64,000 bases of DNA from CAVSCD01 sp963726335 (GTDB lineage: Bacteria > Acidobacteriota > Aminicenantia > Aminicenantales > UBA8522). The stretch spans positions 372,001 through 436,000 of the forward strand of contig CAVSCD010000004.1 in the NCBI GenBank assembly GCA_963726335.1, given 5' to 3'. The stretch's first letter is position 1. Each line of letters starts with the position of its first letter. A program made the translations under genes and the position numbers. Below are positions 42,320-51,213 of the stretch, in pieces. The notes under the pieces were generated by a model. The model was not told the origin of the DNA and ran no database searches. It saw only the letters and a program-made list of their open reading frames with translations.

Positions 42320-43309
42320 CTAAATATCGATCGTCTCGCCCAGCCCCTCGGCCAGGCTCTTCTCATAGACGAGAGAGGCCGCGGCGGCATCCTGGACCCC
42401 CAAGCCCGTCAGGTCGGCGACCGTAACCTGGAGGTCGTTCTCGCGCCCGGGCTTCCGGCCCAGGACGATCTCGCCGAGCTCAGCCGAGACGCGGCGCCGG
42501 GTGATGGCCCGGGAAGCAAGTCCGTGCCGGACCTCTCCGAGGCGCATGCACTGGACCCGGGAATCGCAGACGATCCTGTCGGCCAGCTTCAGCACTCCCG
42601 TGTCGAGCTCCTGCTTGCCGGGCCCGTCGCTCCCCACGGCCGTGATGTGCGTCCCCGGGGAGACCCACTCCGCGCGGACGAGCGGAGCCCGGCTCGGGGT
42701 CGCCGTGATGACGATATCGGCGTCCCGGACGGCGTCCCGGCAAGTTTCGACCGCCGTAAACCGGACGCGGGGCAGCGAGGCGGACATCTCGGCGGCGTAA
42801 CCGGCGGCGTTTTCCGGGTGGGGGCTCCAGACCCGCACCTCCCGGATGTCTCGGACTTCAACCAGGGCCCGGACCTGATAGCGCGCCTGGCTGCCCGAGC
42901 CCACCAGGCCGGCCCGCGCGCTATCCCTCCGGGCCAGGTATTTTGCCGCCACGGCACCGGCGGCGCCGGTCCTCATCTCCGTGATGTAGCCGTTGTCGAA
43001 GAGCACGCAGCGGAGCCGGCCGGTCGCGGCTTCGAAGAGAAGCATCAAACCGTTTCCGACCGGAAGCCCGAGGGAGGGGTTCCCATAAAACCCCGAGGCG
43101 ACCTTGACGACATAGCTTTCTCCGCCGCTGAGATAGGCCGACTTGACGTGGACTTCCCCTCGATGGGCTGCGATGTCCAGGTTGATGACCCCCGGCATGA
43201 CCGCCCGGCCGGCGCTGAACTCGGCGAAGGCGGATTCAACGGCCGCGATCGCCTCCCGGAAGGTGATGAGGCCCCGGATCTCCGGCTCGCGGAGGATGCG
43301 GACGTTCAC
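42320..43309 (-). CDS. Ornithine cyclodeaminase / mu-crystallin family protein
   Basis: 329 residues of the OCD family, NAD-dependent. Features are ESYVVKVASGFYGNPS, the Rossmann motif GLVGSGSQARYQVRALVE and DIVITATPSRAPLV followed by HITAVGSDGPGKQELD. Members include ornithine cyclodeaminase, alanine dehydrogenase and imine reductases; the residues do not decide which. Start overlaps the aminotransferase stop by four bases (ATGA), so the two probably act on linked amino-acid or imine substrates. Confidence 0.88.
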   Translation of the reverse strand: MNVRILREPEIRGLITFREAIAAVESAFAEFSAGRAVMPGVINLDIAAHRGEVHVKSAYLSGGESYVVKVASGFYGNPSLGLPVGNGLMLLFEAATGRLRCVLFDNGYITEMRTGAAGAVAAKYLARRDSARAGLVGSGSQARYQVRALVEVRDIREVRVWSPHPENAAGYAAEMSASLPRVRFTAVETCRDAVRDADIVITATPSRAPLVRAEWVSPGTHITAVGSDGPGKQELDTGVLKLADRIVCDSRVQCMRLGEVRHGLASRAITRRRVSAELGEIVLGRKPGRENDLQVTVADLTGLGVQDAAAASLVYEKSLAEGLGETIDI

Positions 43310-44424
43310 CCGCGCCGGATCTCCCGCAACAGCTCCTCGACCCTGGCGAGGCCGCCCCGGAGATAGTCGGCCTCCGACCCGAAACCGAACCGGAGATGAT
43401 GGTCCATCTCGAATTGATCTCCGGGAACGACGAGGACGCTCTTTTCCCGGATCAGGCGGTTCACAAGCTCGGTCGAGTTGAAGTCATGGCGGTAGCCGGC
43501 GAAGGCGATGGCGCCGGCCGCCGGCGGGAGGAAATCGAAAAACCCAGCCTGCCGCTCCAGCCATTCTCCGAGGATCGGGAAATTCGCCTGGAGGATGCCC
43601 CGCGTCCTCTGCAGGAGCCTTTCGCGGTTGCCCGGGGCCAGCGCGATCTGGGCCAGGCGATCGCTCAAGATGCTCGGGGAGATGGTTGTGTAATCGTGGT
43701 AGGGCCAGGTCTTCTCGACGAATTCCCGCGGGCCCAGGATCCAGCCGATGCGGACCCCGGGAAGCCCGTAAGCCTTGGACAGCCCGTTGACCACGATGAC
43801 GCGGTCGGTCAGGCCCCAGAAGCTGGGCGTCGCCGGCCCGTCGAGCTCGGCGCCCCGGTAGACCTCGTCGGCGACGATCCAGGCGCCCGAGCGCTCGGCG
43901 CAGTCGGCGACCGCCGTCATCGCCTCGCGGCTCATCACGGCGCCGGTGGGATTGTTCGGGTTGGTCAAGATGATGAGCCTGGTCTTGGAAGTCACGAGCG
44001 GCTCGAGTTCGCCGGGGTCGAAGGCCCAGCCCAGGCTTCTCTTAAGCCACAGCGGCTTCAAGGCGGCCCCGAAGCCCCGCGCCAGCCCCCACATCTGCAT
44101 GTAATTCGGCATCATGAAGACGACCTCGTCGCCGGGCTCGATCAGGCTCCACATCAGCAGGAAATTGGCCTCGGAGGAGCCGGCCGTCGCCAAAACCTGG
44201 TCGGCCGATGCGCCCGGATAGAGGCGGGCGATCTCGCTCCGGAGGGCGGGGGTACCGTTCGTTTGACTGTAGCCCAGCCCGAGCGACAGGATCTCCTCCA
44301 GCTCCCGGTCCGAGACGAGCTCCCGGAGAGAAAGCGGATGAACGCCGCTCTCCGAGAGGTTGAACTCGACGACGTTCTCCCAGGTGGACTGCATGCGTTC
44401 CATGCGAAACTGCTCGATCTTCAT
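43306..44424 (-). CDS. PLP-dependent aminotransferase, class I/II
   Basis: 372 residues. PLP enzyme with the Lys motif VVNGLSKAYGLPGVRIGWIL, the ILTNPNNPTGAV block and ADEVYRG. Resembles aspartate/aromatic-type aminotransferases but exact substrate is not determinable. ATG at 44424 (MKIEQF) has GGAGG; the upstream reading is shadow. It follows the Oxa1/EMC3-like gene by 25 bases and is coupled to the OCD homologue. Confidence 0.9.
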   Translation of the reverse strand: MKIEQFRMERMQSTWENVVEFNLSESGVHPLSLRELVSDRELEEILSLGLGYSQTNGTPALRSEIARLYPGASADQVLATAGSSEANFLLMWSLIEPGDEVVFMMPNYMQMWGLARGFGAALKPLWLKRSLGWAFDPGELEPLVTSKTRLIILTNPNNPTGAVMSREAMTAVADCAERSGAWIVADEVYRGAELDGPATPSFWGLTDRVIVVNGLSKAYGLPGVRIGWILGPREFVEKTWPYHDYTTISPSILSDRLAQIALAPGNRERLLQRTRGILQANFPILGEWLERQAGFFDFLPPAAGAIAFAGYRHDFNSTELVNRLIREKSVLVVPGDQFEMDHHLRFGFGSEADYLRGGLARVEELLREIRRG

Positions 44425-44449
44425 GTTGGAGCCTCCGTGAGACGGTGCG

Positions 44450-45277
44450 TCAGATCTCCACCTTAAAGGGCCGCTTGAGCGCAAAACCGATGACGATCGA
44501 GAGCGCGAAATAAGCCACCAACCAGTGGAGTCGCAGCCCCAGGAACGGCAGCCGGCGCTCGGCGTGGACCACTTCGATGGATCTCACCGGACCTCCTGAC
44601 GGAAGGGCCGGCTCGCAGGGATATAACAGCGCATCCGGGAAGCGGCTCCGGACCCGAATGGGCGACAATCGCGACAGGGACTTGCCGCCGACTCGGACGG
44701 ATTTCTCGTAGCGCTCATTGCCGACGACGATCGTCAGGCCGGCCGGACCAACGCCTTGCGGCCGTATCCGCCAATCGACCTCGTGCTCGTCGGCGATCCG
44801 GAGGGCTGTCGTTTCGATCACGATCGACGGCGGCGCCTCGAGCGCAACGTCCGTCTTCAGGAGGTCGACACCGGCGTCGAACCTGACCTTCAGAATGGCC
44901 GCCTGACCCACGGCCAACGGTTCGTAGGCAAACCAGAAGTTGATCTGGATGAGGATCAGGACGAGCGGAACGATCATCACAAACAGGGGCTTGGCGGAGT
45001 ATCCGAGATATTTCCAGTTAGCGGCCAGGATCTGCCGCTGGGCGCCGAACGTAACACGGAAGTTGTCCTTGAACAAGCGCATCTCGAGAAGATGCGCCTT
45101 GATCCTGTCCTTGGCCGCGCGGATCCCGGCCTGGTTCGAAATCAGCCGGAAGACGGCGAGCATCAGCAGGCCGGTCAGGAGCGAGACGGCCATCATGCCC
45201 CACCAGGCGTCGAGCTCCCGGAAGGGAAACAAAAGGAGGTCGAAAAGACCGTTCAGGACCGCATTGACGACAGCCAT
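44450..45277 (-). CDS. Oxa1/EMC3-like membrane protein with extracytoplasmic domain
   Basis: 275 residues. Helix 1 (about 27-46), a charged hairpin (NQAGIRAAKDRIKAHLLEM), helix 2 (LFVMIVPLVLILIQINFWFA) and, after a 120-residue beta-type domain, helix 3 near the C-terminus. The TM-coiled segment-TM layout resembles the YidC/Oxa1/EMC3 (DUF106) superfamily, though the large extracytoplasmic domain is unusual. Homology is by topology only. In operon with three AlkP-superfamily enzymes; perhaps it helps insert or assemble a partner. Confidence 0.5.
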   Translation of the reverse strand: MAVVNAVLNGLFDLLLFPFRELDAWWGMMAVSLLTGLLMLAVFRLISNQAGIRAAKDRIKAHLLEMRLFKDNFRVTFGAQRQILAANWKYLGYSAKPLFVMIVPLVLILIQINFWFAYEPLAVGQAAILKVRFDAGVDLLKTDVALEAPPSIVIETTALRIADEHEVDWRIRPQGVGPAGLTIVVGNERYEKSVRVGGKSLSRLSPIRVRSRFPDALLYPCEPALPSGGPVRSIEVVHAERRLPFLGLRLHWLVAYFALSIVIGFALKRPFKVEI

Positions 45278-45313
45278 GTCAGGGCCTGCGCTCCTCCGCC
45301 GCCGCCCGGGTGA

Positions 45314-45505
45314 TCACGAGATGTATCCCAGGCCCTTGAGCTTCTTTTTCACCTCTTCCTCGGAGTCCGACGCCTCGAGCTGCCGGATCTCTTTCTCCAG
45401 ACAGTGGGTCACGAACTCCTCGGGCGAAGAGTAGCCCGCGAGCTCCGCGAATTTCCTGACCTTGTCGAAAAGGTCTTTGTCGAGCTTGACTTTCGCCTTC
45501 CCCAT
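45314..45505 (-). CDS. Small ribbon-helix-helix-like protein
   Basis: 63 residues: KVKLDKDLFDKVRKFAELAG followed by SSPEEFVTHCLEKEIRQLE, a beta-strand plus helix pattern like RHH/antitoxin-type proteins, then an acidic tail (SDSEEEVKKKLKGLG). Strong AGGAGG nine bases upstream. It could bind DNA or a partner protein. Lies between the third AlkP gene and the EMC3-like gene. No toxin gene is visible nearby. Confidence 0.75.
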   Translation of the reverse strand: MGKAKVKLDKDLFDKVRKFAELAGYSSPEEFVTHCLEKEIRQLEASDSEEEVKKKLKGLGYIS

Positions 45506-45514
45506 GGCAGCCTC

Positions 45515-47500
45515 CTAAAAGACGGACTCTGCCGATCATTTCCGGCGGCTTGGCGATCCCGAAGATCGCCAGGATGGTCGCCGTCAGGTCGAACAGGGCG
45601 GGCGCCGCCGCCCGGACCGGCCGGTTGGCCGCCAGGATCCCGGGCAGGATCTCGGGCGCGCCCATGTGGTCGCCGCTCCACTTTTCGTTGTTGTCCTCGA
45701 AGATATTCCTGGAGAACTTCCCGAGAGGGGACCCCCAGGAAATGCGGCAGCCGTAATTGAACCCGCAGATGATATCGGGGGCGTTCTCGAGGCCCGCGCC
45801 CCGGTAGGCTTCCCGGGAAACGTAGGCCCGCAGGACGGCTCTCTCGCCGGTCTTGGGGTCGACGGTCTGCTCGAGCCGGGCGGCGATCTCGTGGATGAGG
45901 TTGTCCGTGTCGGCGCCCGGGTTCACGAGGCCCTGCGCCTCGCGGCCTTTCCTGTTGATGTAGAGCCCGTTGAGCCCCACTCCGTAAGCCCGCGTCCTCG
46001 ACCAGTCGGTGTTCTCGAAGAACCCGCCGTCCTCCAGCTTGAACGGGTTCCGGAGCCGGTGATAGCCGTTCTCGAAAAGCCAGGTGTTGAGGTTGAACTG
46101 GCGGCGGAAGGTGTTGAACCCGTGGTCGGACATCACGATGAGGACCGTCTCCGGGTCGATCCGCCGGAGCACGCGGTCGAGGAACCGGTCGCACTCCCTG
46201 TAGATATTTTCAATCGCGCCGCCGAACCGGGCGGCCAGCCGGGCATCGTACTGGGGATGGTTCTCGTCGAGGAAGCGCCAGAACATGTGCTGCCGCTGGT
46301 CGGTGCTCGAGACATAATAAAAAAGCAGCCCGGAATCGAACCGCGAGAACTCGTAGTCGAACATTTGCTCGCTCTCGCGGAGGACCATGTCGTCCTGCTC
46401 CAGGAACTCCTCCTCGTCCAGGATGCCGTTGTCGAGGGCGCTCGTGTCCGCCGGCAGGCCTTTGGTGAAAAACGGCCCGAACTTATCGGCCAGCTCCCGG
46501 GCGTAGCTCGCGGGCGTCGAGATCGGCAGGACCGGGTTCGAGGGGTCGATGTTGATGGGCGAGACGTAGAGCTTGAAGTCCGGCCGCAGCTCCTTGAGGT
46601 AGAACATGCAGATGCCGTCGGCGCTCTGAGTGGGCAGGAGGTCGAACCGGACCGTCTTCCAGCCGCTCCACTCTTTTTCCCGGAGGATGAACTCCTGGTC
46701 CTGGATTCGGATCTTGGCCACCGGGTGCACGGGGTCGATAAAAACCCGGAATTCGACCTCGGCGTCCGGCCGGTCCTTCTTGAACGTGTTGACCGGGCCG
46801 GGCAGCCGGGCCTGGACGCTGTCGCCGATCACGTAAACCTGGTGGATCCTCGCGCCCCCGATGTCCTCGTTGATCTCCGTGGGTTTGGTGGTGTAAAAGT
46901 TCAGGATCCCGTAGGAGCCCTTGAGGTCCGGCGTCCCCATCCCCGAGATCGTCCGCTGCCGTGTCGGGAGGGGCGGATAATTCGAGGGGATCTTGAAGAT
47001 GGTGGCCGGGATGTCGTGGTCCTCGAGGATCTGCCAGAAGGCCCGGCCCCGCATCAGGTTCCTGACTTCGCCGCCCCGCACCGGCAGGACGAGATCGCCG
47101 ATCTTGATCGACGTCCTGGCGTCGGTCGAGAGCGTTCCCGAAAAGACCGGCCAATAGGTCTTCGGGTCGCGGTGCATGAAGTCGAAGATGCCGTGACCGC
47201 CCGGGTCCGTCCCGGTGATGAAATTCGACCAGGCGACCGGGCTCTGGGGGGGATGCTCGACCGGAGCGGCCTGAGTCCGCCCTGGCTGACAAGCCGCGCG
47301 AACGCCGGGAGCTTCCCTTCCGCGAGCCAGCGCTGGATGAGCCGGTGGTCCATCCCGTCGAAACCGAGGATGATGACCTTGGAGCGGGTCGCCGTCCGGC
47401 CCGACGTGCGCAGCAGGGGAGGGGAGGCGGCCCCGGCCGAGACGAGGGCGGCCGCCGCGGCGGCCTGCCGGATGAAATCCCGCCGGGTCATGGCACTCAT
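45515..47500 (-). pseudogene. AlkP-superfamily phosphohydrolase, Tat-exported, with two frame disruptions
   Basis: A type I phosphodiesterase/AlkP-family enzyme broken in this sequence. Reading from ATG 47500 gives a Tat signal (MTRRDFIRQAAAA), then KVIILGFDGMDHRLI, and goes out of frame at a run of seven Cs (minus strand, 47246-47252) just before the expected PQSPVAWSNF block. The rest continues in another frame from 47177 (MHRDPKTYWPVFSG) with LIVMSDHGFNTFRRQFNLN and SGDHMGAPEILPGI. At the end, PPEMIGR should run to SVF-stop (TAG at 45517-45515) but one extra base pushes it past. Corrected length about 661. Whether the indels are real, phase-variable or sequencing errors is open. Confidence 0.82.
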
Positions 47501-49662
47501 TTTATCCTCTCTCCGTCCTTCTTTTTCGATGGCGTCTTGTGTTCCGGACCCGCGCCCACGAGCGCCCGGCCGTCCATGTGCGCGGGCACCGGCAGGCCGA
47601 AAAGTGTCAGCACGGTGGGAGCAATGTCGATGATGGACGGCGCCAGGGAGGCGATCTTGCCGCTGTAAAAGAAAACGCCGGGCACGTGACGGGGGTCGAT
47701 GCAGTGGTCGCCGCTCCAGGCCTTGATGTTGTCCTCGAAGACGGTGTCGTTCACTTTTCCGGTCACCGAATCCCAGGAGGCCCTGTAGCCTTGGTTGTAG
47801 CCGACGATGAGATCGGGGGCGTTGTCTCTGTACGGTCCGGCGTAGATCCGGTCCCGGTCGTGGACCTCGGTGACGGCGGTTTCCTGTCGGGCACCGTCCC
47901 GGAGCCCGCTCAGCCGGCCGATGAGCTCGGCCTTGAGGGCGCGGGTCTCTTCGCCGGGGGCGACGATGCCTTGGGCTTCCCGCCCCTTCTGATTGACGTA
48001 GATCCCGCCGAGTCCCAGGCCGTAGGCCCGGGTGCGCGTCCAATCCACATCCCGGAACCACTCGGCGCCCTCCGACTTGCCGTCTTTCAGCTGGAGATAG
48101 CCGTTGAGGCGGAGCCAGGAATTGAGGTTGACCCCCCTCCGGAAGGATTTGAACCCGTGGTCCGACATGACCATGAGGGCCGCCTTGGGGCCGAGCCGAT
48201 CGCGGACCCGGCCGACGAGGTCATCCATCCGCATGTAGAGGTCGTCGATGACCTTCCGGTCGAGCGCGCGGGGGCCGCGGACAAGCGCCGGATGGCTGTC
48301 GTCCAGGTAGCGCCAGAACATGTGCTGGATGCTGTCGGTCGTTTCGAAAACGCATACCACCGCGCCCTTTCTGGTCTTGGCCAGGGCGTTGAAGAGCATC
48401 GCCTCCCACTCCCGATGATTCGAGTAGGTGAGCTCGAGGAAGGCCGCCTCGCTCAAGGCGCCCTCGTTCAAGGCCCAGGTGTCGTTGGCTTCGCCCAGGG
48501 TGATGAAGCGGCCCAGGAGCTTCGACAGGTAAACCGAGTAGATGAAGGGGTGGGAGATGGGGAGCGCCGGCTTCTCCGGGTCGATGTTAAGGGGGGTCTG
48601 ATACATTTCGAAGTGGGGCTCGATCGAGGAGATATAGAAGCGGGCGATGGCCTTGACCTTGAGTCCCAGGCCCGGCCGGAAATCGAGCCGGACCCAGGGG
48701 GAGAAGGTTTTTTCTTTGAGCGTCCACCGCCGGCCCGAGACCGTGATCGACGCCTCTTTCTTGGCGCGGTCGAGGTCGATCGTCAGCGGCAGGCGGACCT
48801 CCCGCGGCTCCTTCAAGAGGGAGTTCTCCGGCCCCGAGATAAAGGTTTCGATGCGATCCCCCCGGATCTCCACGGGCACGGCGACACCGCCCTCTTTCCT
48901 TTCGATCTTGGCTTTGTCGGTGGTATAGAAGGCGAATGTGCCCTGGCTGCCTTTGAGGTCCGGGGCGCACATTCCGGAAAGCAGATGCCCGGAGAACTTC
49001 TCCGGGGGAAACGTGATCGGGACGCGGAGCACCGTGCTGAAAATTCCGGCGTCGCCGAGCAGCTTCCAGAAGGGCACGCTCCGCCTCATCCCGCGGATCT
49101 CGGGCTTGGACAGGGGAAAGGCGTATTTGCCGAAGGACAGGGTCCTTTTCGGACCGCCGATATACGCCGAGGAGAGCGTCGGGAGATAGGACTTGGGATC
49201 ACGGCTCAGGAAATCAAAGATATTGTGCTTGGACGGCTCCGATCCCGTCATGAAGGATGACCAGGCGACGGGCGAGATCGCCGGGGTCGTCGTCTGGAGG
49301 CGCGCGTAGGTGCCCTCGCTTTTCAGCCGGGCCAGGTTGGGCAGGCGGCCCTCCGCCATGTATTTTTCGGCAAGCGACGGCTCCATCCCGTCGAGCCCGA
49401 TGATCACCAGCTTGTCGATGACGGCCCCCTTGTAGGACCGCGTGCCCTTGACCAGGCGGACCAGGAACCGGAACGGCCACGAGAGAAACGAGAGGAGCGC
49501 CAGGAAAAAGGTCAGGAAGAGGACGAGAAACGAAGACAGGAAGGCGAAACCGGCCCCCGGCCCGATGTAGGCGAGGGCGGGGAGGGAGAACCCCAGGAGG
49601 AAAGCGGCCAGGACGGCCGGACGGACGGCGCCGAGCGGCGGGCGAAAAGCTGGCTCTTTCAC
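47497..49662 (-). CDS. AlkP-superfamily phosphohydrolase, membrane-anchored
   Basis: 721 residues. N-terminal membrane helices (about 20-70, LAAFLLGFSLPALAYIGPGA and FLVLFLTFFLALLSFLSW) are followed by the AlkP/PF01663 catalytic domain: KLVIIGLDGMEPSLAEKYM, the Thr-rich TTTPAISPVAWSSFMTG, LMVMSDHGFKSFRRGVNLNS and WSGDHCIDPRHVPGVF. The three motifs supply the metal-binding Asp and His. It is paralogous to its two neighbours. Substrate unknown; COG3379-type enzymes are annotated as phosphohydrolase or phosphomutase without a confirmed reaction. Stop overlaps the next gene (ATGA). Confidence 0.88.
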   Translation of the reverse strand: MKEPAFRPPLGAVRPAVLAAFLLGFSLPALAYIGPGAGFAFLSSFLVLFLTFFLALLSFLSWPFRFLVRLVKGTRSYKGAVIDKLVIIGLDGMEPSLAEKYMAEGRLPNLARLKSEGTYARLQTTTPAISPVAWSSFMTGSEPSKHNIFDFLSRDPKSYLPTLSSAYIGGPKRTLSFGKYAFPLSKPEIRGMRRSVPFWKLLGDAGIFSTVLRVPITFPPEKFSGHLLSGMCAPDLKGSQGTFAFYTTDKAKIERKEGGVAVPVEIRGDRIETFISGPENSLLKEPREVRLPLTIDLDRAKKEASITVSGRRWTLKEKTFSPWVRLDFRPGLGLKVKAIARFYISSIEPHFEMYQTPLNIDPEKPALPISHPFIYSVYLSKLLGRFITLGEANDTWALNEGALSEAAFLELTYSNHREWEAMLFNALAKTRKGAVVCVFETTDSIQHMFWRYLDDSHPALVRGPRALDRKVIDDLYMRMDDLVGRVRDRLGPKAALMVMSDHGFKSFRRGVNLNSWLRLNGYLQLKDGKSEGAEWFRDVDWTRTRAYGLGLGGIYVNQKGREAQGIVAPGEETRALKAELIGRLSGLRDGARQETAVTEVHDRDRIYAGPYRDNAPDLIVGYNQGYRASWDSVTGKVNDTVFEDNIKAWSGDHCIDPRHVPGVFFYSGKIASLAPSIIDIAPTVLTLFGLPVPAHMDGRALVGAGPEHKTPSKKKDGERIK

Positions 49663-49666
49663 GGAC

Positions 49667-50962
49667 CTAATCGAAGCTCCTCATGATGATCCCGGACAGG
49701 TCCCGGATGGCCAGGTCTTCGCCGGCCGGCCGGTTGGCCCAGAAAAACGCGTCGTCCCAAGTGTGCATGCCCTCGAGGTCGGTGCGGCCGAAGACCTCTT
49801 TTTTCTTGACCGAGCCCTTGAGGTCGAACCCGGGCTCCGACAAGACGACCAGGTCGGGCCCCCGGGGGGTCAACGGCCCGGAGTAGATCTCGGAGGCCCG
49901 GAAGACCCGCCGGATGACCTTCCGGCCTTCGTGTTCGAGCCGAGCCAGCCGGCCGGCGATCTCCGCTAAAACGGATCCCGCCTCGGATTCGGCCACCGAT
50001 CCCTTGGGGAACCGGCCCCGGCGATGAACATAGATGCGGCCGGGGTCGAGGACGAAAGCCGCACTATTTTCCGAAACGTCCTCGAGTCCCTGGGGCCCGT
50101 CGGTGCTGAAGCTTAAAAAGCCTTCCCGCTCGAGCCAGGCATTGAGGTAGACCTCCTGCTCGATGCCGCAGAAGCCATGGTCCGAGAGGAGGAACAGCCC
50201 GTCGTCGCCGCCCGTGAGGCCGCGGAACGCTCCCGCGGCCCGGTCGATCAGCCCGTCGACCCGCCGGTAGTAATCGAGGAACCTGGCGTGGTCGGGGTGG
50301 TCGTCGTTCCCGCCGGCGCTCCACAGGAAATGATGCAGCCTGTCGGTCCCGGTGACCACGAGCTCGAAGTAATCCCAATCCTCCCGCCAGAAATAGTCCA
50401 GCGCCAGCCGGCGCCCGGCGAGCGTCCGGTCCAATTCCTCCCAGAGAAAAGCGCGGTCCTCGCGGGCCCGCAGGGTATCGATGTCAATCTGGTAGCCCAT
50501 CTCCTTGAGCGGGGCCCGGCAGGACGCCGGGAAGACGGCTTTATCGAAGTCGATGGCCACAAATCCCGAGACGAGGACGCCGTTCAGGGGCCGGGCGGGA
50601 TATGTCGAAGGCTGGTTGATGATGATCGACCGCCGGCCCCGGCGGCCGAGCTCATCCCAGAATGTCGGCGCCTGGACGTCGGCGAAATTCGGGAACCTGA
50701 GGCCGTAGGACGACGGCTTGAAGTCGGTGAACCCGAACACGCCGTGCGTCCCGGAGTCGGCGCCGGTCATGAAGTCCGTCCAGCTCACGGCCGAGATCTC
50801 GGGCAGGCTGGCCTTAAGCTTGTGAAGATGTCCGGACGCGATGAGCCGGGCGACAGCGGGCATGACGCCGCGCCGCGCCAGGTCCGAGAGCAGGCCATGG
50901 GGGACTCCGTCGAGGCCGATGACGCAGACCCGCGGGCGTTTCTTCTTTTTGAACAGGGCCAT
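49667..50962 (-). CDS. AlkP-superfamily phosphohydrolase, cytoplasmic
   Basis: 431 residues starting MALFKKKKRPR. No signal peptide. Catalytic blocks are VCVIGLDGVPHGLL, SAVSWTDFMTGADSGTHGVF, LFLLSDHGFCGIEQEVYLN and SEPGFDLKGSVKKKE. ATG at 50962 is chosen because the alternative at 50974 overlaps the -10 hexamer. It leads the operon, followed by two larger paralogues. Thus one cytoplasmic, one membrane-anchored and one Tat-exported AlkP enzyme are produced together. Reaction unknown. Confidence 0.87.
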   Translation of the reverse strand: MALFKKKKRPRVCVIGLDGVPHGLLSDLARRGVMPAVARLIASGHLHKLKASLPEISAVSWTDFMTGADSGTHGVFGFTDFKPSSYGLRFPNFADVQAPTFWDELGRRGRRSIIINQPSTYPARPLNGVLVSGFVAIDFDKAVFPASCRAPLKEMGYQIDIDTLRAREDRAFLWEELDRTLAGRRLALDYFWREDWDYFELVVTGTDRLHHFLWSAGGNDDHPDHARFLDYYRRVDGLIDRAAGAFRGLTGGDDGLFLLSDHGFCGIEQEVYLNAWLEREGFLSFSTDGPQGLEDVSENSAAFVLDPGRIYVHRRGRFPKGSVAESEAGSVLAEIAGRLARLEHEGRKVIRRVFRASEIYSGPLTPRGPDLVVLSEPGFDLKGSVKKKEVFGRTDLEGMHTWDDAFFWANRPAGEDLAIRDLSGIIMRSFD

Positions 50963-50972
50963 GGGATTCCGC

Positions 50973-50981
50973 ATTATACCA
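50973..50981 (-). promoter_or_regulatory. Extended -10 promoter of the AlkP operon
   Basis: TGGTATAAT (50981-50973): extended -10 TGG plus perfect TATAAT. No good -35 is seen. Predicted +1 at 50966 is four bases before the ATG, so the mRNA would be near-leaderless. Confidence 0.55.
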
Positions 50982-51113
50982 CAGGGCTGGCGCTCGCGTG
51001 ATCCCTATAGACTGGACATAAGGGTATCTTTTGCTGTGATTGTGTTATTTCTCAAGAGGGTCCTGTCACGGCGCGTCCCCGTCCGTCCTCGCGCCTCACC
51101 CGTCAAGAGAGGG

Positions 51114-51142
51114 GTCCCCGTCGCTCCGGGCGGTGCGGGGAC
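51114..51142 (-). terminator. GC hairpin downstream of the HD-GYP gene
   Basis: GTCCCCG (51114-51120) with CGGGGAC (51136-51142), 15-nt loop, about 71 bases after the HD-GYP stop. A weak pyrimidine run follows on the minus strand. Possibly a terminator. Nothing else is evident in 50982-51213. Confidence 0.4.
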
Positions 51143-51213
51143 TAACGTCGTGCCACCCTTTTGCGGTGATTCTTGCGCATCACATCAAAAGAGACGATTC
51201 CTGTGGGGACGAA

